Of a stretch of DNA of 64,000 bases, positions 11,306 to 23,657 are shown piece by piece. The notes beneath the pieces are model-generated. The model did not search any database, was not told the origin of the DNA, and saw nothing but the letters and a program-made list of their open reading frames with translations. A program made the position numbers and the translations under genes. How positions within the stretch are numbered: the stretch's first letter is position 1; every line of letters begins with the position of its first letter. The stretch spans positions 124,001-188,000 of the forward strand of contig JAFCMP010000128.1 of the NCBI GenBank assembly GCA_017506865.1, given 5' to 3'. This stretch comes from Tribonema minus. Taxonomy: Eukaryota; Sar; Xanthophyceae; Tribonematales; Tribonemataceae.

Positions 11306-12226
11306 CTACTCCTGCTGTTGCTGCTGCTGCTGCCGGTGCTGCGCGGGAGGGTGCGCGCTAGGAGAGCTGCCAGAGGCTGGCTCAAAGAGTGCGACTAAGC
11401 TGGACGGCTCAGTCGCACTGCTGGCGAACAGCGCATTCGACGCCTGCATGGATGCCGCGCCACCGGACTGCTGCTGCTGCTGCTGCTCCTGCTCCAGCTG
11501 CTGCGGCTCCTGCTGCTGGAGGAAGCTCGGTGTGGATGAGTCAGAGGGGTCAAGGGGTGCGACAGTTGTCCCGCTTGCGAGGTTTCCCAGTCCTGCAGGC
11601 AAGACGTCGCGAAAAATAGCGCAAAGCGCTTCCGCCTCCAGTCCACACAAGTAGTCAACCACATCCGGTGGCAGGGACTGCAGAGCGGTGTGAAGATGGC
11701 GGAGGACATCTCTCATGTGCCCGCCGCTCCTCGTTGCCAGCAAGCAGCCTGAGGGTCTCCGATGCTTGCACTGCCGTTGGCGAGCGACGCGCCGGGGCTG
11801 CCGCCGGTGCCTTGCAGGATGCGCATGGGTCCGTCCCGGTTGAGAGTCTGGCGTTACGCTTGTGACCTCGTCTCTGTGCTCTCTGCCGGGCAAGTGAGCC
11901 TTCGCGTTCTTTAGATCCACGGGCTCCGGGAGTCGCCAGCTTTTCAGGTCGAGCCCCCCAGTTGGCCGTGTTCTTGCAACCGTCGATGCTGCAGGGTTCC
12001 CGTGGGCTTTGGCTTCCCCGTGCCTTGGTGCTGTGCTGCTGCTCTTGATGCCTTGGTGCTGGTGCTGGCGCTGGCGCTGGCTGGCTGGCTGGTGCGGCTG
12101 CTCTTCTTCATGAGATTTTTCTGTTTCTTCTTCAACTACGAGTTGAAGATGATGCTGAACTTGAAGGTGTGTCTGGGTGAGCTTTGGCGAGGTGAGTAGT
12201 AGGACTGCATCGCTTGTGTCAGTCAC
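11306..12226 (-). CDS. Doubtful Gln-rich ORF, possible exon
   Basis: An open frame of 306 codons. The more convincing part is 11714-11306, which starts MRDVLRHLHTALQSLPPDVV, continues with a helical stretch (YLCGLEAEALCAIF) and ends in Gln-rich tracts. The N-terminal 170 residues are His/Arg/Gln-rich and may be non-coding. It lies just upstream of, and divergent from, the CCDC25 gene. No family is recognised and no splice partner was found. It could be a terminal exon or a chance ORF in CAG-rich DNA. Confidence 0.3.
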   Translation of the reverse strand: MTDTSDAVLLLTSPKLTQTHLQVQHHLQLVVEEETEKSHEEEQPHQPASQRQRQHQHQGIKSSSTAPRHGEAKAHGNPAASTVARTRPTGGLDLKSWRLPEPVDLKNAKAHLPGREHRDEVTSVTPDSQPGRTHAHPARHRRQPRRVARQRQCKHRRPSGCLLATRSGGHMRDVLRHLHTALQSLPPDVVDYLCGLEAEALCAIFRDVLPAGLGNLASGTTVAPLDPSDSSTPSFLQQQEPQQLEQEQQQQQQSGGAASMQASNALFASSATEPSSLVALFEPASGSSPSAHPPAQHRQQQQQQQE

Positions 12227-12306
12227 CAGGTGGCCTAGTGCTGCTGAAATGTGCTAACACGTCTCATTTGTGTGTTCTGCTCCCCTTTTTCTAGGTTTTT
12301 TGAACC

Positions 12307-15300
12307 ATGTACTTCTTCACAGCCAGCAGTGGACACACCCTGTACATGGGCAAGGACAAGTACGAGAACGAGGACCTGATACGCTATGGCCTGCCAGAGG
12401 ATGTGTGGTTTCACGTCGATAACCTCAGCTCAGCACACGTATACTTGAGGATGAACAAGGGCGAGAAGCTCAAGGAGGTCCTGCCGGAGGTTATCATGGA
12501 GTGCTGCCAATTAGTCAAGGTCAGAATGGATTTTTTGTGAATTATTGGACCAAGCTTATCATGCGTAGGTCGGTGTTGTTGAATTGACTGTTCATGGATA
12601 TGGTTGTCTGAAGGTTGGCTGCTGCTGCGCCAGCAGCTTGAGCTCCAATTGTCATGCCGGGCCCAGGTTCCAGCAGTGCACTTCGGCACACAGAAGGTTG
12701 TCATGATCGATAAGAGTGCATCCTTGGCACTTATAATCAGTACATGTCAGCTGTCCTTGTGCTGAATAAAAGATGTGACGGCTGCGGTTGCTCCCAACAT
12801 CACCGTTCTTAGGCTATGGATGAAGGTTTGACTTCACCATGTCCACGAACAGAACCGTTCTGACTTCTTGTCAATATGTTGAATACTTGTCAATCATGCT
12901 TATAGCATCAAGCTCTATCATCACGGCTGGGATGCTGACACTAGCGGATTGTGCAACAGCTTCGCAGTACAGCCATGTTTCACTACCCTTTTAAAGGGAC
13001 ACAACGCATCCGCTACAGCCATGGAAAACCCATTTCCAGGGCGGCCGATCTACTGCTGCCACTCGACCTGTCTTGTCTGCAGGCAAACAGCATTGAGGGC
13101 TGCAAGAAGAAGGACGTGGAGGTGGTCTACACGCGGTGGATGAACTTGCGCAAGAGCAACAGCATGGAGGCAGGGCAGGTCGGCTTCAAGGACGAGTCCA
13201 AAGTGCACAAGGTGAAAGACTCACATTGCATCGCATTTTTCTAGACTAGGCATCACACTTACAGGCATGGAGTGTTCTTGCACTCAATTCGCTTCCGCTA
13301 TCGACCGTCCATACAGCCGTTACATCAAAGCGCAGCGCGTCCAATTAATGATGTTTGCCAGCACGCCTACACAATCCGGGAACTGCAGTGTGCGCCGCCC
13401 ACGCGCTATGCACCTGTACCGCATGTGCGCATGCCTACATATGTACGTTGCCATCCAACACACGTTGCTCGCTGCTGCTTCCGCCGCAGGTCCGCGTTGA
13501 GAAGAACAACGCCATTGTCAACGCCCTCAACCGCTCAAAAACGGAGGCCAGTCCGGATCTGCAGGCGCTGCAGGAGGAGCGCGCAGCGGAAATACGGCGC
13601 GAGCAGAAAGCCGTGCGCAAGCAGCAAGAGCAGGTTAGCTAAATGCGAACAGGCTGTGCAGAGTGCGCGAGTGGTGGGCTGCATGATTCAAACTCAAGTT
13701 CACTCCAACTTCACTTTGCCCACCTAGCCAAACGGAGTGGCAGCTCTGTGCCTGTTGAGCATTGACAAGCAAGTACTTGGTATGATGACAACCTGACCTG
13801 CAATGGTGTGTGCAATGGGCTGCATTGCGCCTGCTCCTTGGCGTGATTTTGCTGCGAGGCGACGCTGTGTCTCAATGGGCGGCATTGCGCTGTGCAGCTG
13901 CCTGCGACCAGTGCGGGCGCTCGCTAACCCTAATCCTAGTTGTGGCTGCAGGCAATCCTAAGGGCCCTGCCTCAGCACGTTTGTGCACGTATGCAGCATT
14001 CAGGGGAACTTGATACACTTGGCATGTAAATTCGGCGCAGAAGCTGTTTGTATGAGCCATGGTCGTGCGTGCGCCTGGTGGATGCTATCTGCATGTATGG
14101 TTTTTAGGCTTCTTGGCGGGGCGGAGTTGTGTCTGTCCGAGGCTAGGGAAATTCTTGCAGGAACAAGGAAAGGCCAATGTTTGTGTAACGCTATTGAAGC
14201 GTGACTGTGCAATGAGGGTCGGCACGGTCAGACACAGACCCCTTTGGCAGTCCGCAAACAAGGGATGATTGCAGGCTTGAAACCTCAAGCTCTTGGCTTT
14301 GTGGCCGGCATCTCGTTCATGTGGCTCGCTTCTGCGCTACAGGCCGCACGCGTCTGTCCACCGCTGAGGTTTACCTTGAAGTATGTGTACCTCAAGTGTG
14401 GTGCAGCCAAGGTGGCCGGCAGCACACCTGAGCGTCGTGAGCGCTCGAGGGAGCAGGGAAAGCAACAGGAATATCTGCGTTCGAGAGTCAATTTTGGTGA
14501 AATGCCGACGCACACCTACGGCGATGGTAGAGCTCCAGAGCTCGCTCTGTGTCATCTTGCCACCCATTTGTGTGCATGACAGAATGTACATGAATCAGAC
14601 TCCAGAGAGTTGCGGTGCTTCTTCTTAGCATGAAAAGTTTGTGGTGCTTCTTCTTAGTATGATTTTTTGGGTGGAAGTTATGGGTTGTCCGCCAGTCGAC
14701 TGGCTGCCGAATGGTTGCCCTTTAATAGTCCATGCCTGCTGCTGCCATGCCTGCCGCTACTCAGGCCTGATTTCCGCGCCATCAGGGTTGTTAGAATCAT
14801 GCAGCTTAGTTGCTGTAAACTGAACATTCTGACTGACATGCCCCTCTCTCTGTGTGTGTATTGTATGTGTGCGTCGATTTGCTTTCGCGCAGGCTGAGAA
14901 AATAGCACGGCGACAAGCAGAAGAGGACAAGAGGATGCGATCATATGACTCTCTGTTTGATGTGAGTCAAATCGAATACCTTGGTACCCCGTGTAGAGTC
15001 GAGTAGTGGCATGCATCTGAGCTTGTTCATTGTGATGTACCATCTGTGCCCGACCAGCCATGAGCTCGTTGTCTAGATGACAGCAAGCATCCTCCCAGCG
15101 GTGCCTAGGGTTAGGGCTAACCGCGTGCTGCCCATATGCTACTCAGCAATGCCTGCACCAGCAGATGCCAGATTGAAGGGGATCAGGCAGTCACTGCATG
15201 TAATGGCGGCAGTCCGTCTGTGGCAATACAGCACTTAGTTTGTGCCTTGATCGCCTCGATTAACTGCCTCCGTGCGGCTAAGCTGACCAATGTCTAGAGT

Positions 15301-15954
15301 AGGTCGCCACAGGCCATGCTGCGGGCAGCGCTCAGCTTGTGTGAGTAGATTTTGAAGCCTGGCGGTTGAGTCTTGGGGCATCTTAGTCCCCACGCTTGTT
15401 TCCGTTTGTTTAAAATTCGGTTTTAGTGACTGGAAGAACTGGCAGCGCAGCAGTGTACTCGAGGTGGTAACGATTTTGCCATGCCTTCTGCACCAGCGCT
15501 CACGTGCAGCCACGCACCTGTTGTTTCAAGCTGAAGGATGCAGTGATGCTTAGAGTTGCTGAGCGTGTGCAGTGCTCGCCAGGTGTTGCCATTTAATATC
15601 GCGCCATGCGCACACAAGTAGCCATTTGTGTCATCTGCAAGACCCGCTTTTGTCTAGTTGCACCACACACAGGGAAACACAAATGTCTCACCACAATGCT
15701 GCGGATCGCACTGCGCGCTGCGCTGCCTGCAAGTAGCAGGATATGCGTGTGCTGCTGTCGTTCACAGTACAGGCCTCAGTGTCACAATGCGGTGTTGGCT
15801 GCCACTGTACGTTATGCTCATGCACTCGAGCGGCCCTTGTCTGTGCGTGCTGTGTCAGGAGGGCAAGATGGCGGGCAGTACAAACGTCAGCAATCCATAC
15901 GGAGCCAGCGAAGATCAGTCTAGTGCAGTGGCATTTGAAGATGACTTCATGTAG
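12307..15954 (+). CDS. CCDC25: CCDC25 homologue (NFACT-R/DUF814 domain plus coiled coil)
   Basis: Five exons: 12307-12519, 13083-13211, 13490-13633, 14893-14961 and 15859-15954. All are phase 0, giving 216 residues (human CCDC25 has 208). The family block [17 protein letters not shown], then PEDVWFHV and LSSAHVYLR, lies at residues 9-55, followed by [11 protein letters not shown] and VVYTRWMNL. Residues 115-185 are a charged coiled coil ([20 protein letters not shown]), and the protein ends in the acidic FEDDFM typical of the family. The DUF814/NFACT-R fold is shared with Rqc2-type ribosome quality-control factors; human CCDC25 has been described as a sensor of extracellular DNA. The start is the first ATG after a T-rich stretch ending in CTAG, possibly a 5'-UTR acceptor. 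The coding sequence is intact. Confidence 0.93.
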
Positions 15955-16404
15955 CCTTCTGGGGATTCTGGAAATGGAGCCACCTGCTTCGTTGACAGTG
16001 ACGTTCCAGCCAGTTTCAGTTTTGTATGTTGTTGTTTGCTCCTTGTTCGCCTTGTGAAATGAAGTACTTCCAAGGGTACATGTTTCACGTCGAGTGCATG
16101 GAGAGTGACCTGATGCATCAAAATCAGGATCCTTCAGCCATGGTGGCATCTGCGGCAACTGATACAGGCACATGTGTACATGTTGCCAGTGGGGATCTTA
16201 CTTTCAATATGTGCAAGTTCTCATTTCCTGTGCATTTGTGTTGTGCTGCACCTTCTCAAGTTGCAGAGCACAGATTCGCGAGCCGCCAACTGCCAAACCG
16301 CTCTCCGGGGGTCCCCGCGTTCAGTGTGATGTGTGCTCACTGTTCATGAGCTAGCAAGAGAGCTGGGACTGCAGACTTCGGCTTTCACAACTGCCGCAGC
16401 TGCG
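15955..16404. other. Short intergenic region, CCDC25 to CDIN1
   Basis: About 450 bp between two genes in the same orientation. It must hold the CCDC25 3' UTR and the CDIN1 promoter and 5' UTR. No clear signals were seen. Confidence 0.5.
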
Positions 16405-19400
16405 ATGAAGGAGGCAGCTTTCAAGGTAGCGTGCGCAAAGTGTCAGCAAAGCATTGATGCTCAGAGGCAACTGTCGGAGGCGGACGCGGCAGAGCTTGGC
16501 GTGGACCCGGAGTCGCTGATCAGCCTCAGGCGGCAGTTGTTCTCGCGCTATATCAGGCGTACTACTCATGTGCACATCAACAACAGGGAGTCATACCTGT
16601 AAGTGACTTTCAGCAAGTGCACCTCGATATTGGCGACTGCGCTATGACTGCGCACAACCATGGTGTCATGCCCTAAGAAGACAAAGATTACGTTGACCAT
16701 GCGTCCTGAGTCAGTGAAGTCAGTTCTACAAAGCATGGTGCATCGTCATATTCCACTGCCTCAAGCCAAGTTCTGGCAAGCAAAAGCTTTATTAAAACTG
16801 CCTGTCGAACCCAAACTTGGTCAGGCTAACATTGACAGCCGCGTCAGAGAGGAAAGGTTCTGTGCTCTCACACTCGGCTGACCTTTTACCTCCATGATTG
16901 CCAGGCCAGAGTTGTGCTCCGCAGCCTGCCAGCAGTAGGAGATTGTTATCGGCGCTAAAATACACTTGGCTTCTTGCGTCAATCAACGACCCACTCTGGA
17001 AATCCTGCGAATCTGACACCATGAGCACGCCATTTATGCTGACTGCAACATTCATTCACAGCTGCGTGCAGCGCACATATTGCTGGAGCTGAGCTCCTCA
17101 TGTTATCGCGCCGCTGACCGCTGACGCAACATCAGGGTTAGGGTTAGGGTTAGGCATGGCCCACACTTTGCTGACACTGAGCTCCTGTGAATCTGACACC
17201 ATGAACACACCATTCATGCTGACTGCAAACCTAACTCACAGGTGCGTGCGTGCAGCGCGCATATTGTTGACACTGGGCTCCCCGTATTGCTGCGCCGCCG
17301 ACCTCTGTCTCAATGCACGTCAGGCGGCAGTGGCGCGAAGGCAGGAGCATATGGGACATCAGCCAGCGCGTCAAGTACTCGCCATACCTCATGGCACGGC
17401 TCATCACTGAGGCGCTGTGCCCAAATACACCTGTCGTGAACTTGATGCGAGATCCATCCCTTATCGCAGATACGAGGTGCGTTTGTATCCTGTTTTCCTA
17501 CGTATTATATGGGCACTTGTGGGCACTTGCTGAGGAGTGATTGCAGGTTGCGTAGCATGCCGCGGGTCTCAAAGAGTGCAGTACCTGCCATACTCTCGGG
17601 CAGGGAGTGAGTTCTGCAGCCATAGTTCTGCAGCCATGCATTGTGTGAACACACCGCAAAACTGCTGCCGAGTTTCACTTCAATCAGTAACATGTTCATG
17701 TGACCGCCTACCATCAGTGACGGCAGCGTCACGCGCCTGCTGCTATTGAGGCTACCAGGGCACCTTGTGAAACACGAAAAGGGCACCCTGCGACAGCACG
17801 CCAGACTCTTCTGGTGACATCAGCACATCTGCCTTCCTCGCAAGCGCGCCTTGCAGCAGCATGCCAGCTGATCAGCGCAACTTACACTCTGCACAAGCAC
17901 ACCCTGCAGCAGCACACACCAGCCTCCACTGATGGCACCAGCGCACCCGCGGGCCCACTCTCGTGCGCAGGCTGGCTGAGGATGTGCGCCAGTGCTCAGC
18001 GGGCGACGAGGACTACAGCGTCGCAGTCGACACCGCGAAGCAGACCGTGGGGCTGGAGTTTGAGTACCTGCTGCAGAATAAACTCACGGCCAGGTGCGCG
18101 GTGGGCACCGTAAATACTTGCAGAATTAACTTGCTGCAGAATAAACTTACAGCCAGGGGCGTCCTGGGCAGTGTCGGCAGCAGTTTTTCCTACCTTGCTG
18201 TTGAAAGGGCCGCCGCGGCGCACGCGTGCACTCGCTGGCCATGTGTCGTCCTTAGCAGTTGCCGGCCAGGGTAGGCAGGTATGCGCACACGCTTCTTGCA
18301 CTTCGCGCGTCCGCTGTTGCCGGCTGCGGATTCATGTAATTGCGCATGCATGCAGGCACGGGGCTGGTATGAGCTTCATCAAGGACGCTCCACGCAACTT
18401 CAATGGCGAAGTTGCATGGATTTCGTTGTCGTGCGTGATGTACAAGGCTTGGGCGTGCCAGGTCAGAGAGGCAGCGCGCACAAGTAGCAGCGCAGCCACA
18501 TCAAAGCCACAAGACCCGGAACTACGCCCACGGCAGCATTGTGCTCTGTCCGTGACAGCAGCATGTAGTTTGATGAATCTGGACAATGCGCACTGAGCCA
18601 TGACAACCTGAAGTACACATGTTGTGCGTGCGCTCGTCAGCCCTCCATGAGCTCTTGCTGCATCTCCTCAAGCGGCATGCATCGCTGCCACCAGCAGCAA
18701 GTACAGTGCAGCATCATGGGGTCCACACCAATTAATACTTCAGAAACTAGACTATACCTACCATGTAAACATGTCATTCATACACTCCTAGACTTCAGAT
18801 GATGTGTACTTCAAATCATGTCCTCGGTGACTGCAGGGCTGTGCCATTGCTCAAATACATAAATGTCATTTCATTCATCAGCCTCAAAGCTTCAGATGAC
18901 ACATACCTTGTAGCATGCCCTCAGCGACTGCATGGGCGTGCCAACGCATTGAAGCCTGCGTACATGCGATGTCATTCACGGACCTCGAAGCTCAGATGAC
19001 ACATACCTGGAATCACGTCCTTGGCAACTGCAGGGATGGTGCCCATACATTGGGGCACGTATATATATGCAAGGCCATGTCACATAGAAGTATCCCGAAG
19101 TTTAGCTTACAGCACGTCCTCAGAGACTGCACGGGCGTGTCAATACACTGAAGCATATATACATGTCATGTCATTCATAAACCTCAAAACTCAGATGACG
19201 CTTACCTGGTAGCCCTCGGCAGCTTCAGGAATGTGCTGATGCATTGAAGCATGCAAACACGCATCATTCCATGTGCCTCAAAGCTCTGATGATCTGTAAT
19301 TCAAATCATGTCCTCTGCGATTCGCAGGGGTGTGCCATTGAACAAATGTGTATGTAGACTATCTCATTCACAGACCTCACAGCGCAGACGATGTGTACTT

Positions 19401-20461
19401 CAAATCATGTCCTCTGCGACTGCAGGGGCGTGCCATTCCAGGCAGAGTCCGCCATGCGCGAGCGCGGCATGGCCAAGACGCCAGACGTCATGCTGCTCGT
19501 GCCCATAGCTGTGAGGGACGGTGCTGGCGGCTGGCACATTGTCACGTGGATCGACAGCAAAGCCATGTTTGGGTACCCAGACGCCGTTGAAGAACAGGCA
19601 AGTGCGCTCGTACGCAGACTGGTGCGGTTGTCGAAGTAACGCCAGGGCTGCAGACAGTGTTTTCAAAGTATTGGTGGTGTTGAGTACAACGTTGTTGGAC
19701 ACATTCAAGTATGATGACAAAAGCGCTTGAATGTCACTGGATTTGATGGTGAACACCGGTCTGGTCGGTCATAATATTATATGCGGTGCTGGGATTGCTG
19801 CATCAAAGACGAACACAAATTGCATCCGGTCGAGGATTGTCACTGCCATCCAATCAAGGAACTCATTTTGATCCTGAGAATGAAAGGCTGCCATTGTTCC
19901 AAGTGACTGGGTGATCGATGAGTGCATGAAGTTGTGCGGAGTGGCTCAATTATCACAGGAGCATGCACAGAAGCGTGCTAGCCTGCCTGCACCTCTGGAA
20001 TCGATCGCCTTGTGCGTCGGACTACGTACATGTCACAACATGCTTCTTACCAAAGCACATTATTGAAACTGCTGTATGGTGCTCCCGCTGCGTCGCTGCT
20101 GCAGCTCCCGCAGCTTCTGGGCTACGTGAACAGATACGGCCCGGGCATGGTCCTGTACTGGTTCGACTTTGTAGAGACGCTCAACTCTCCAGAGTACAAG
20201 CACCATAGCAAGGACATCTACGTCGCAAAAGCCTTCCCGCGCGCGCAGGATATCATGCAGCCGGATGATCCCGAGGACGCAGCGTATCTTGAAGTTGGTG
20301 ACGATGTCAGCGAGGCGGGAGGAGCGTCACAATCTTCAAGCTGCAATGGCGTGGCTGCTTGTAGTGTTGTTGCTGGTGGGGAGACCGAAGCGCCGCATGG
20401 GACAAGCGGCAATGGCGCAGCAGCCGATGCGCCGCCGTTGCATGATCATCTGCAAATGTAA
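16405..20461 (+). CDS. CDIN1: CDIN1 homologue (TPD-family PD-(D/E)XK nuclease)
   Basis: Five exons: 16405-16598, 17324-17476, 17971-18093, 19426-19597 and 20105-20461. They join in phase (2, 2, 2, 0) to give 332 residues; human CDIN1 (C15orf41) has 281. The ATG at 16405 sets the distance to the RTTHVH motif to within two residues of the human protein. Family blocks: VKYSPYLMARLI, NLMRDPSLI, LEFEYLLQNKLT, MAKTPDVMLLVPIAV, HIVTWIDSKAMFG and NRYGPGMVLYWFDF. Asp of TPD and D-x-K of IDSKA are the expected metal-binding residues; human has ESK where this has DSK. Human CDIN1 binds codanin-1 and is mutated in congenital dyserythropoietic anaemia. About 65 residues at the C-terminus are an acidic, Ser/Ala-rich extension. 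The last intron uses a GC donor (CAG|GCAAGT). The intron before exon 4 is built of tandem copies of that exon's acceptor. Confidence 0.93.
16991..17290 (+). repeat. Tandem repeat (about 185 bp) in CDIN1 intron 1
   Basis: Two copies share GAATCTGACACCATGA.CAC followed by CATT.ATGCTGACTGCAA and GCGTGCAGCGC.CATATTG. A TTAGGG array lies between them. No exon sequence is included. Confidence 0.65.
17134..17153 (+). repeat. Interstitial TTAGGG repeat
   Basis: Three perfect GGGTTA units plus edges, in CDIN1 intron 1. Confidence 0.85.
18114..18170 (+). repeat. Echo of the CDIN1 exon 3 3' end
   Basis: TTGCTGCAGAATAAACTTAC and AGCCAGG match the end of exon 3 (CTGCTGCAGAATAAACTCAC, then GGCCAGG) 60 bp upstream. 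The copy has lost the GT donor. Confidence 0.75.
18793..19425 (+). repeat. 98-bp tandem array of the CDIN1 exon 4 acceptor
   Basis: Units recur near 18833, 18931, 19031, 19129, 19225 and 19326; the seventh is the real exon start at 19426. Each has a TCCTC.GCGACTGCAGGGGCGTGCCA core and CCTCAAAGCTCAGATGA spacer sequence. Some copies keep a usable AG and others have decayed. Confidence 0.8.
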
Positions 20462-21202
20462 TCATATTTCTGTTTTTGTAAAAGCATACAAACACCTTGA
20501 GAGGTCCATGCCGTGCGCAATCTGATGTTTCAGTGTAAACAAGCATGCATACATGCACTATGAATCCATGTTGTGTGCAATCTGATACGTGGTGGCAAAC
20601 TTCCCGCGGATGCATCCTGCGCGTTGTGTGTTGTGCCAGCGACGGATACTCTCATAAAAGAGGCAATGCGCAACTGAGTATGGATGCATCTGCTTGTGCA
20701 GCATTGCTGTGTGCTGCTTGACATCGTTCGCGGTCCTTGAAGTTGGCATGCGTCGCGCCCCAGCACCGAGCATGACGAATGCCATGGCCAAAATGCAACG
20801 TCACTATGCATGCATGTTTTCATGGTTCCACGGGCACCATGCCGAGCAGCTAGCTCCTGTCATCAAGCGCATCACTGGGTCGCTTCATGCGCTTGTTCCA
20901 TAGGTGCATGTGGGCTTTGCTACATGCGTATACATTGCGCATATGTCTTGAAGATAGTATATGTGATGATCTCGTGTATATATGTCATCTGCACTGGATG
21001 CGGGATTCGCTGAAGCTAATGAGATTGCGGACAAATACATCGTGCTGATACACAGTCAAGATCGTTAAGTTGACTATGCTCACGGCCCAAAGCTCAACTT
21101 AAACTTCAAACACACCAAAAGTTGAACCTCGAAGGATAACGGAAAACATCAAGGGGAGCTCTTGAGCTTCGACTCAAAACAAGCACACCTCGGACGCCAG
21201 CA
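20462..21202. other. Intergenic region
   Basis: Between the CDIN1 stop and the next ATG. It is AT-richer than the genes. Two related TCCATG..GTGCGCAATCTGAT blocks lie near 20507 and 20570. No exon was seen. Confidence 0.45.
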
Positions 21203-23657
21203 ATGCCGAGTTCTGCAGCAGCGGATGCTGCTGTGGAGCGAATCGACATGCACAACGTGCATACCCTCACAACCTACCAGCTGAGGCAGGAAATCGAGCG
21301 GCGAGGCCTGCTGGGAGATCTTACGACTGTCAACTACAACACTCTGCTGCAAAGGCTTGTTCAGGTGATGATGACAACGGGGACCCTCTCTGAGCTTAGT
21401 ATAGCTGACGGTTATGATATTCTGCTGTCAACAGCTAGCGAAGACGCAATCTGGCAATAGAGTTCAAGCAGCGTCAGCAGCGCGTTTGCACGGCATCGAC
21501 ATTTCTGCAGCTGGCTACACGGGAGGGCTGAATGTCCCTTCTTATGATTGATGAGGCAAGCTAGCGATATCGCTGTTGCTGATGTGGACCACTATAAGCG
21601 GTTAGCAAAACGGCTGGCTGCATTGCGGGATGGAAAGTTCCCAGCGACAGCCTGGCACCCTTTAAGCCGGTTCCAGGTGCACTGTGTTGATTCCCATCAG
21701 CTGCAGAAGAAGAGTGCTAACGCCAAGAGCTGTACATATCATTGAAAGTGCTTGTTGAAAGATCACCTGGTTTTGGTAGCTGAGCACCCAACTGGTGGCG
21801 CGCAATGTGCGCATGCAGTGAACAATGAAAGAAAAAAGCAGCGGCAGCGTGCTGAGATCCGCGGCATGCCGTGGCAAAGCGTGCCGCAAAGGCGCGCACA
21901 TGAAGATGCACACCCAACGCGAGTGCAGTACAAAGGCGCGGTACTTGTGTGTATAGAGCGCGTGTTGCTGAACAAAAGGGACATGATGCAAAATGTCGAG
22001 TCGCGCACTGTGCTCGCCTTGCACTCTCAACATGTGTGGGGGCTAACAAAAATGAACACTCCTTCTTCTTTAAAGGCTGGGCCTGGTGCACTTTACGTTG
22101 GAGTCTCTTGCGCTCAAGCATCAAAGACAAGGAGCGCGGCGGCAGTTGCGACTGCCTCACATACTCAATAATGATGTAGGCAGAATGCACATGGCACCAA
22201 CAACCCACCATTTTGCAGCAAATGGTGTCATTCATTGTCTTCTCAACACCAGGAATCCGTTCATGATGCCGCTTCCTTGTTGTTGTGCCATATCCATGTG
22301 TCAACTATTCTCAAGGCCCTGGTGGAGGAGGAGCGGGAGGCTGAACGGAAAGGTGCGGCACCGGAGGCGCAAGACGCTCAGGCGGCAATTTCAGACCAGG
22401 AAACGGTTCAAGAACGGTGCGTGCGTGCGCATCGCCCTCGCTGATTGCCAATTCTGTCCACTCCTAGAGACGGTGTTGCTGAAGAGGCTGAGTGAAGTGC
22501 CCGGAATCATGCGCTGCTACGCCTCTCGAGGAACCTTGTACGTGCAGGCAAGGTGACAACGCTCGGGCAGGTACAGGAAATAGTGCAAGAACGGTGCGTG
22601 TTGACGTTGCTAGGCGCTGTTGTCATATTCAGTGGGTGCCATAGGCGTTCGCATCCCATCCACCAGTAGGGGCATTGCTGAAGAGGCTGAGCAAAGTGGC
22701 TGGAAGCCTGGGTTGTCATCGTGCGAGCTTCGTGATAGACCTTGTGAGTAAGATGCGCCAGCCGCCGTGGACCGTGCATCTGCTGTGCACCGGCAATTAC
22801 TTGTGGGTCACGTGGTGTTCCGCTCGATAGACGTGCTGCGCAAATGTAGCCGCATCTGGGCTTGAATGTACTGTGTGGCACTTTGGCACGCGCCAGCCAA
22901 CGATTGCTCTGATCAGCCGATGCTACACGCAGCATTGGTTGGTTGTTTGCAAGTGCGCTGGCCTGCACTGCGTAGGCCTGACTCATTGTGTACCTCCTGG
23001 CCCCTCGGCACTGAGCAGCTGATGCACGCTGACACACACCGCATCAGCCAGGCAGCTGATCACAATCAGTTTGGTACCCTGCATCAAGTTGAAGATAACG
23101 ACAACTAGCTTCAACTTTGCACATGTAACGTGGTATGCACCATCCCCACTGGTGCGGAGCGCGCATGGACCCCTGCGCCCAACCTGGACGGGCGCGGTGA
23201 CTGCAGCCGCGTTCAGTCAGCCGGCACTGCTTGCATGCATGTAGCTTAACATTTCTGTTTTTTGGTTCTGCAAATTTATCACAACTATCACTGAATGCTG
23301 TGAATCCTGTTGGACGAACAAATGTAAAATCCAAAGGATAAAAGAATGCAACTTGCCTAATGAAAAAAATTCTGCTACTCTCTTTCAAACCCAATGTACT
23401 GCAGGCTGCGGCGCGAGCGCGAGGAGAGGAAGCAGGCCGCGCTGCAGCGCAGCATCGCTCGGCAGTCCGACCCCGCGTACTTTGCGTCCAAGGCTCAGGC
23501 GAATGTGCCTCCGCTCAAAGGCAGCAGCGCCGGCGCCGCAGCGGCAGCGGCAGCGCCTGCGGCTGAGCCGTGCGATGCGGCGTTGAGCACTGAGGATGCT
23601 GAGCCTCCGCTCATCAGCAAGATCAACCCCAGGGGGTTCAAGGTGTATTCACGGTGA
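21203..23657 (+). CDS. Small helical protein with SAP-like N-terminus, family unknown
   Basis: Three exons: 21203-21364, 22316-22416 and 23405-23657. Phases join (0, then CG|G for Arg); 171 residues. Residues 15-54 (VHTLTTYQLRQEIERRGL, then a leucine-rich end) resemble the two short helices of a SAP-type DNA-binding motif, but this is only a pattern match. Residues 55-115 form a highly charged coiled coil (LVEEEREAERKG, ERLRREREERKQAAL). The C-terminus has an Ala-rich linker and a distinctive end, PLISKINPRGFKVYSR, that looks like a conserved tail. I cannot name the family. Just downstream of exon 2, a second GTGCAAGAACGGTGCGTG at about 22583-22600 repeats the exon end and donor. Confidence 0.68.

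Noticed and set aside
18793..19425. CRISPR-like array
   Set aside because: Regular spacing, but the units are about 98 bp, the spacers are not unique, and the array ends at a splice acceptor in a eukaryotic gene.
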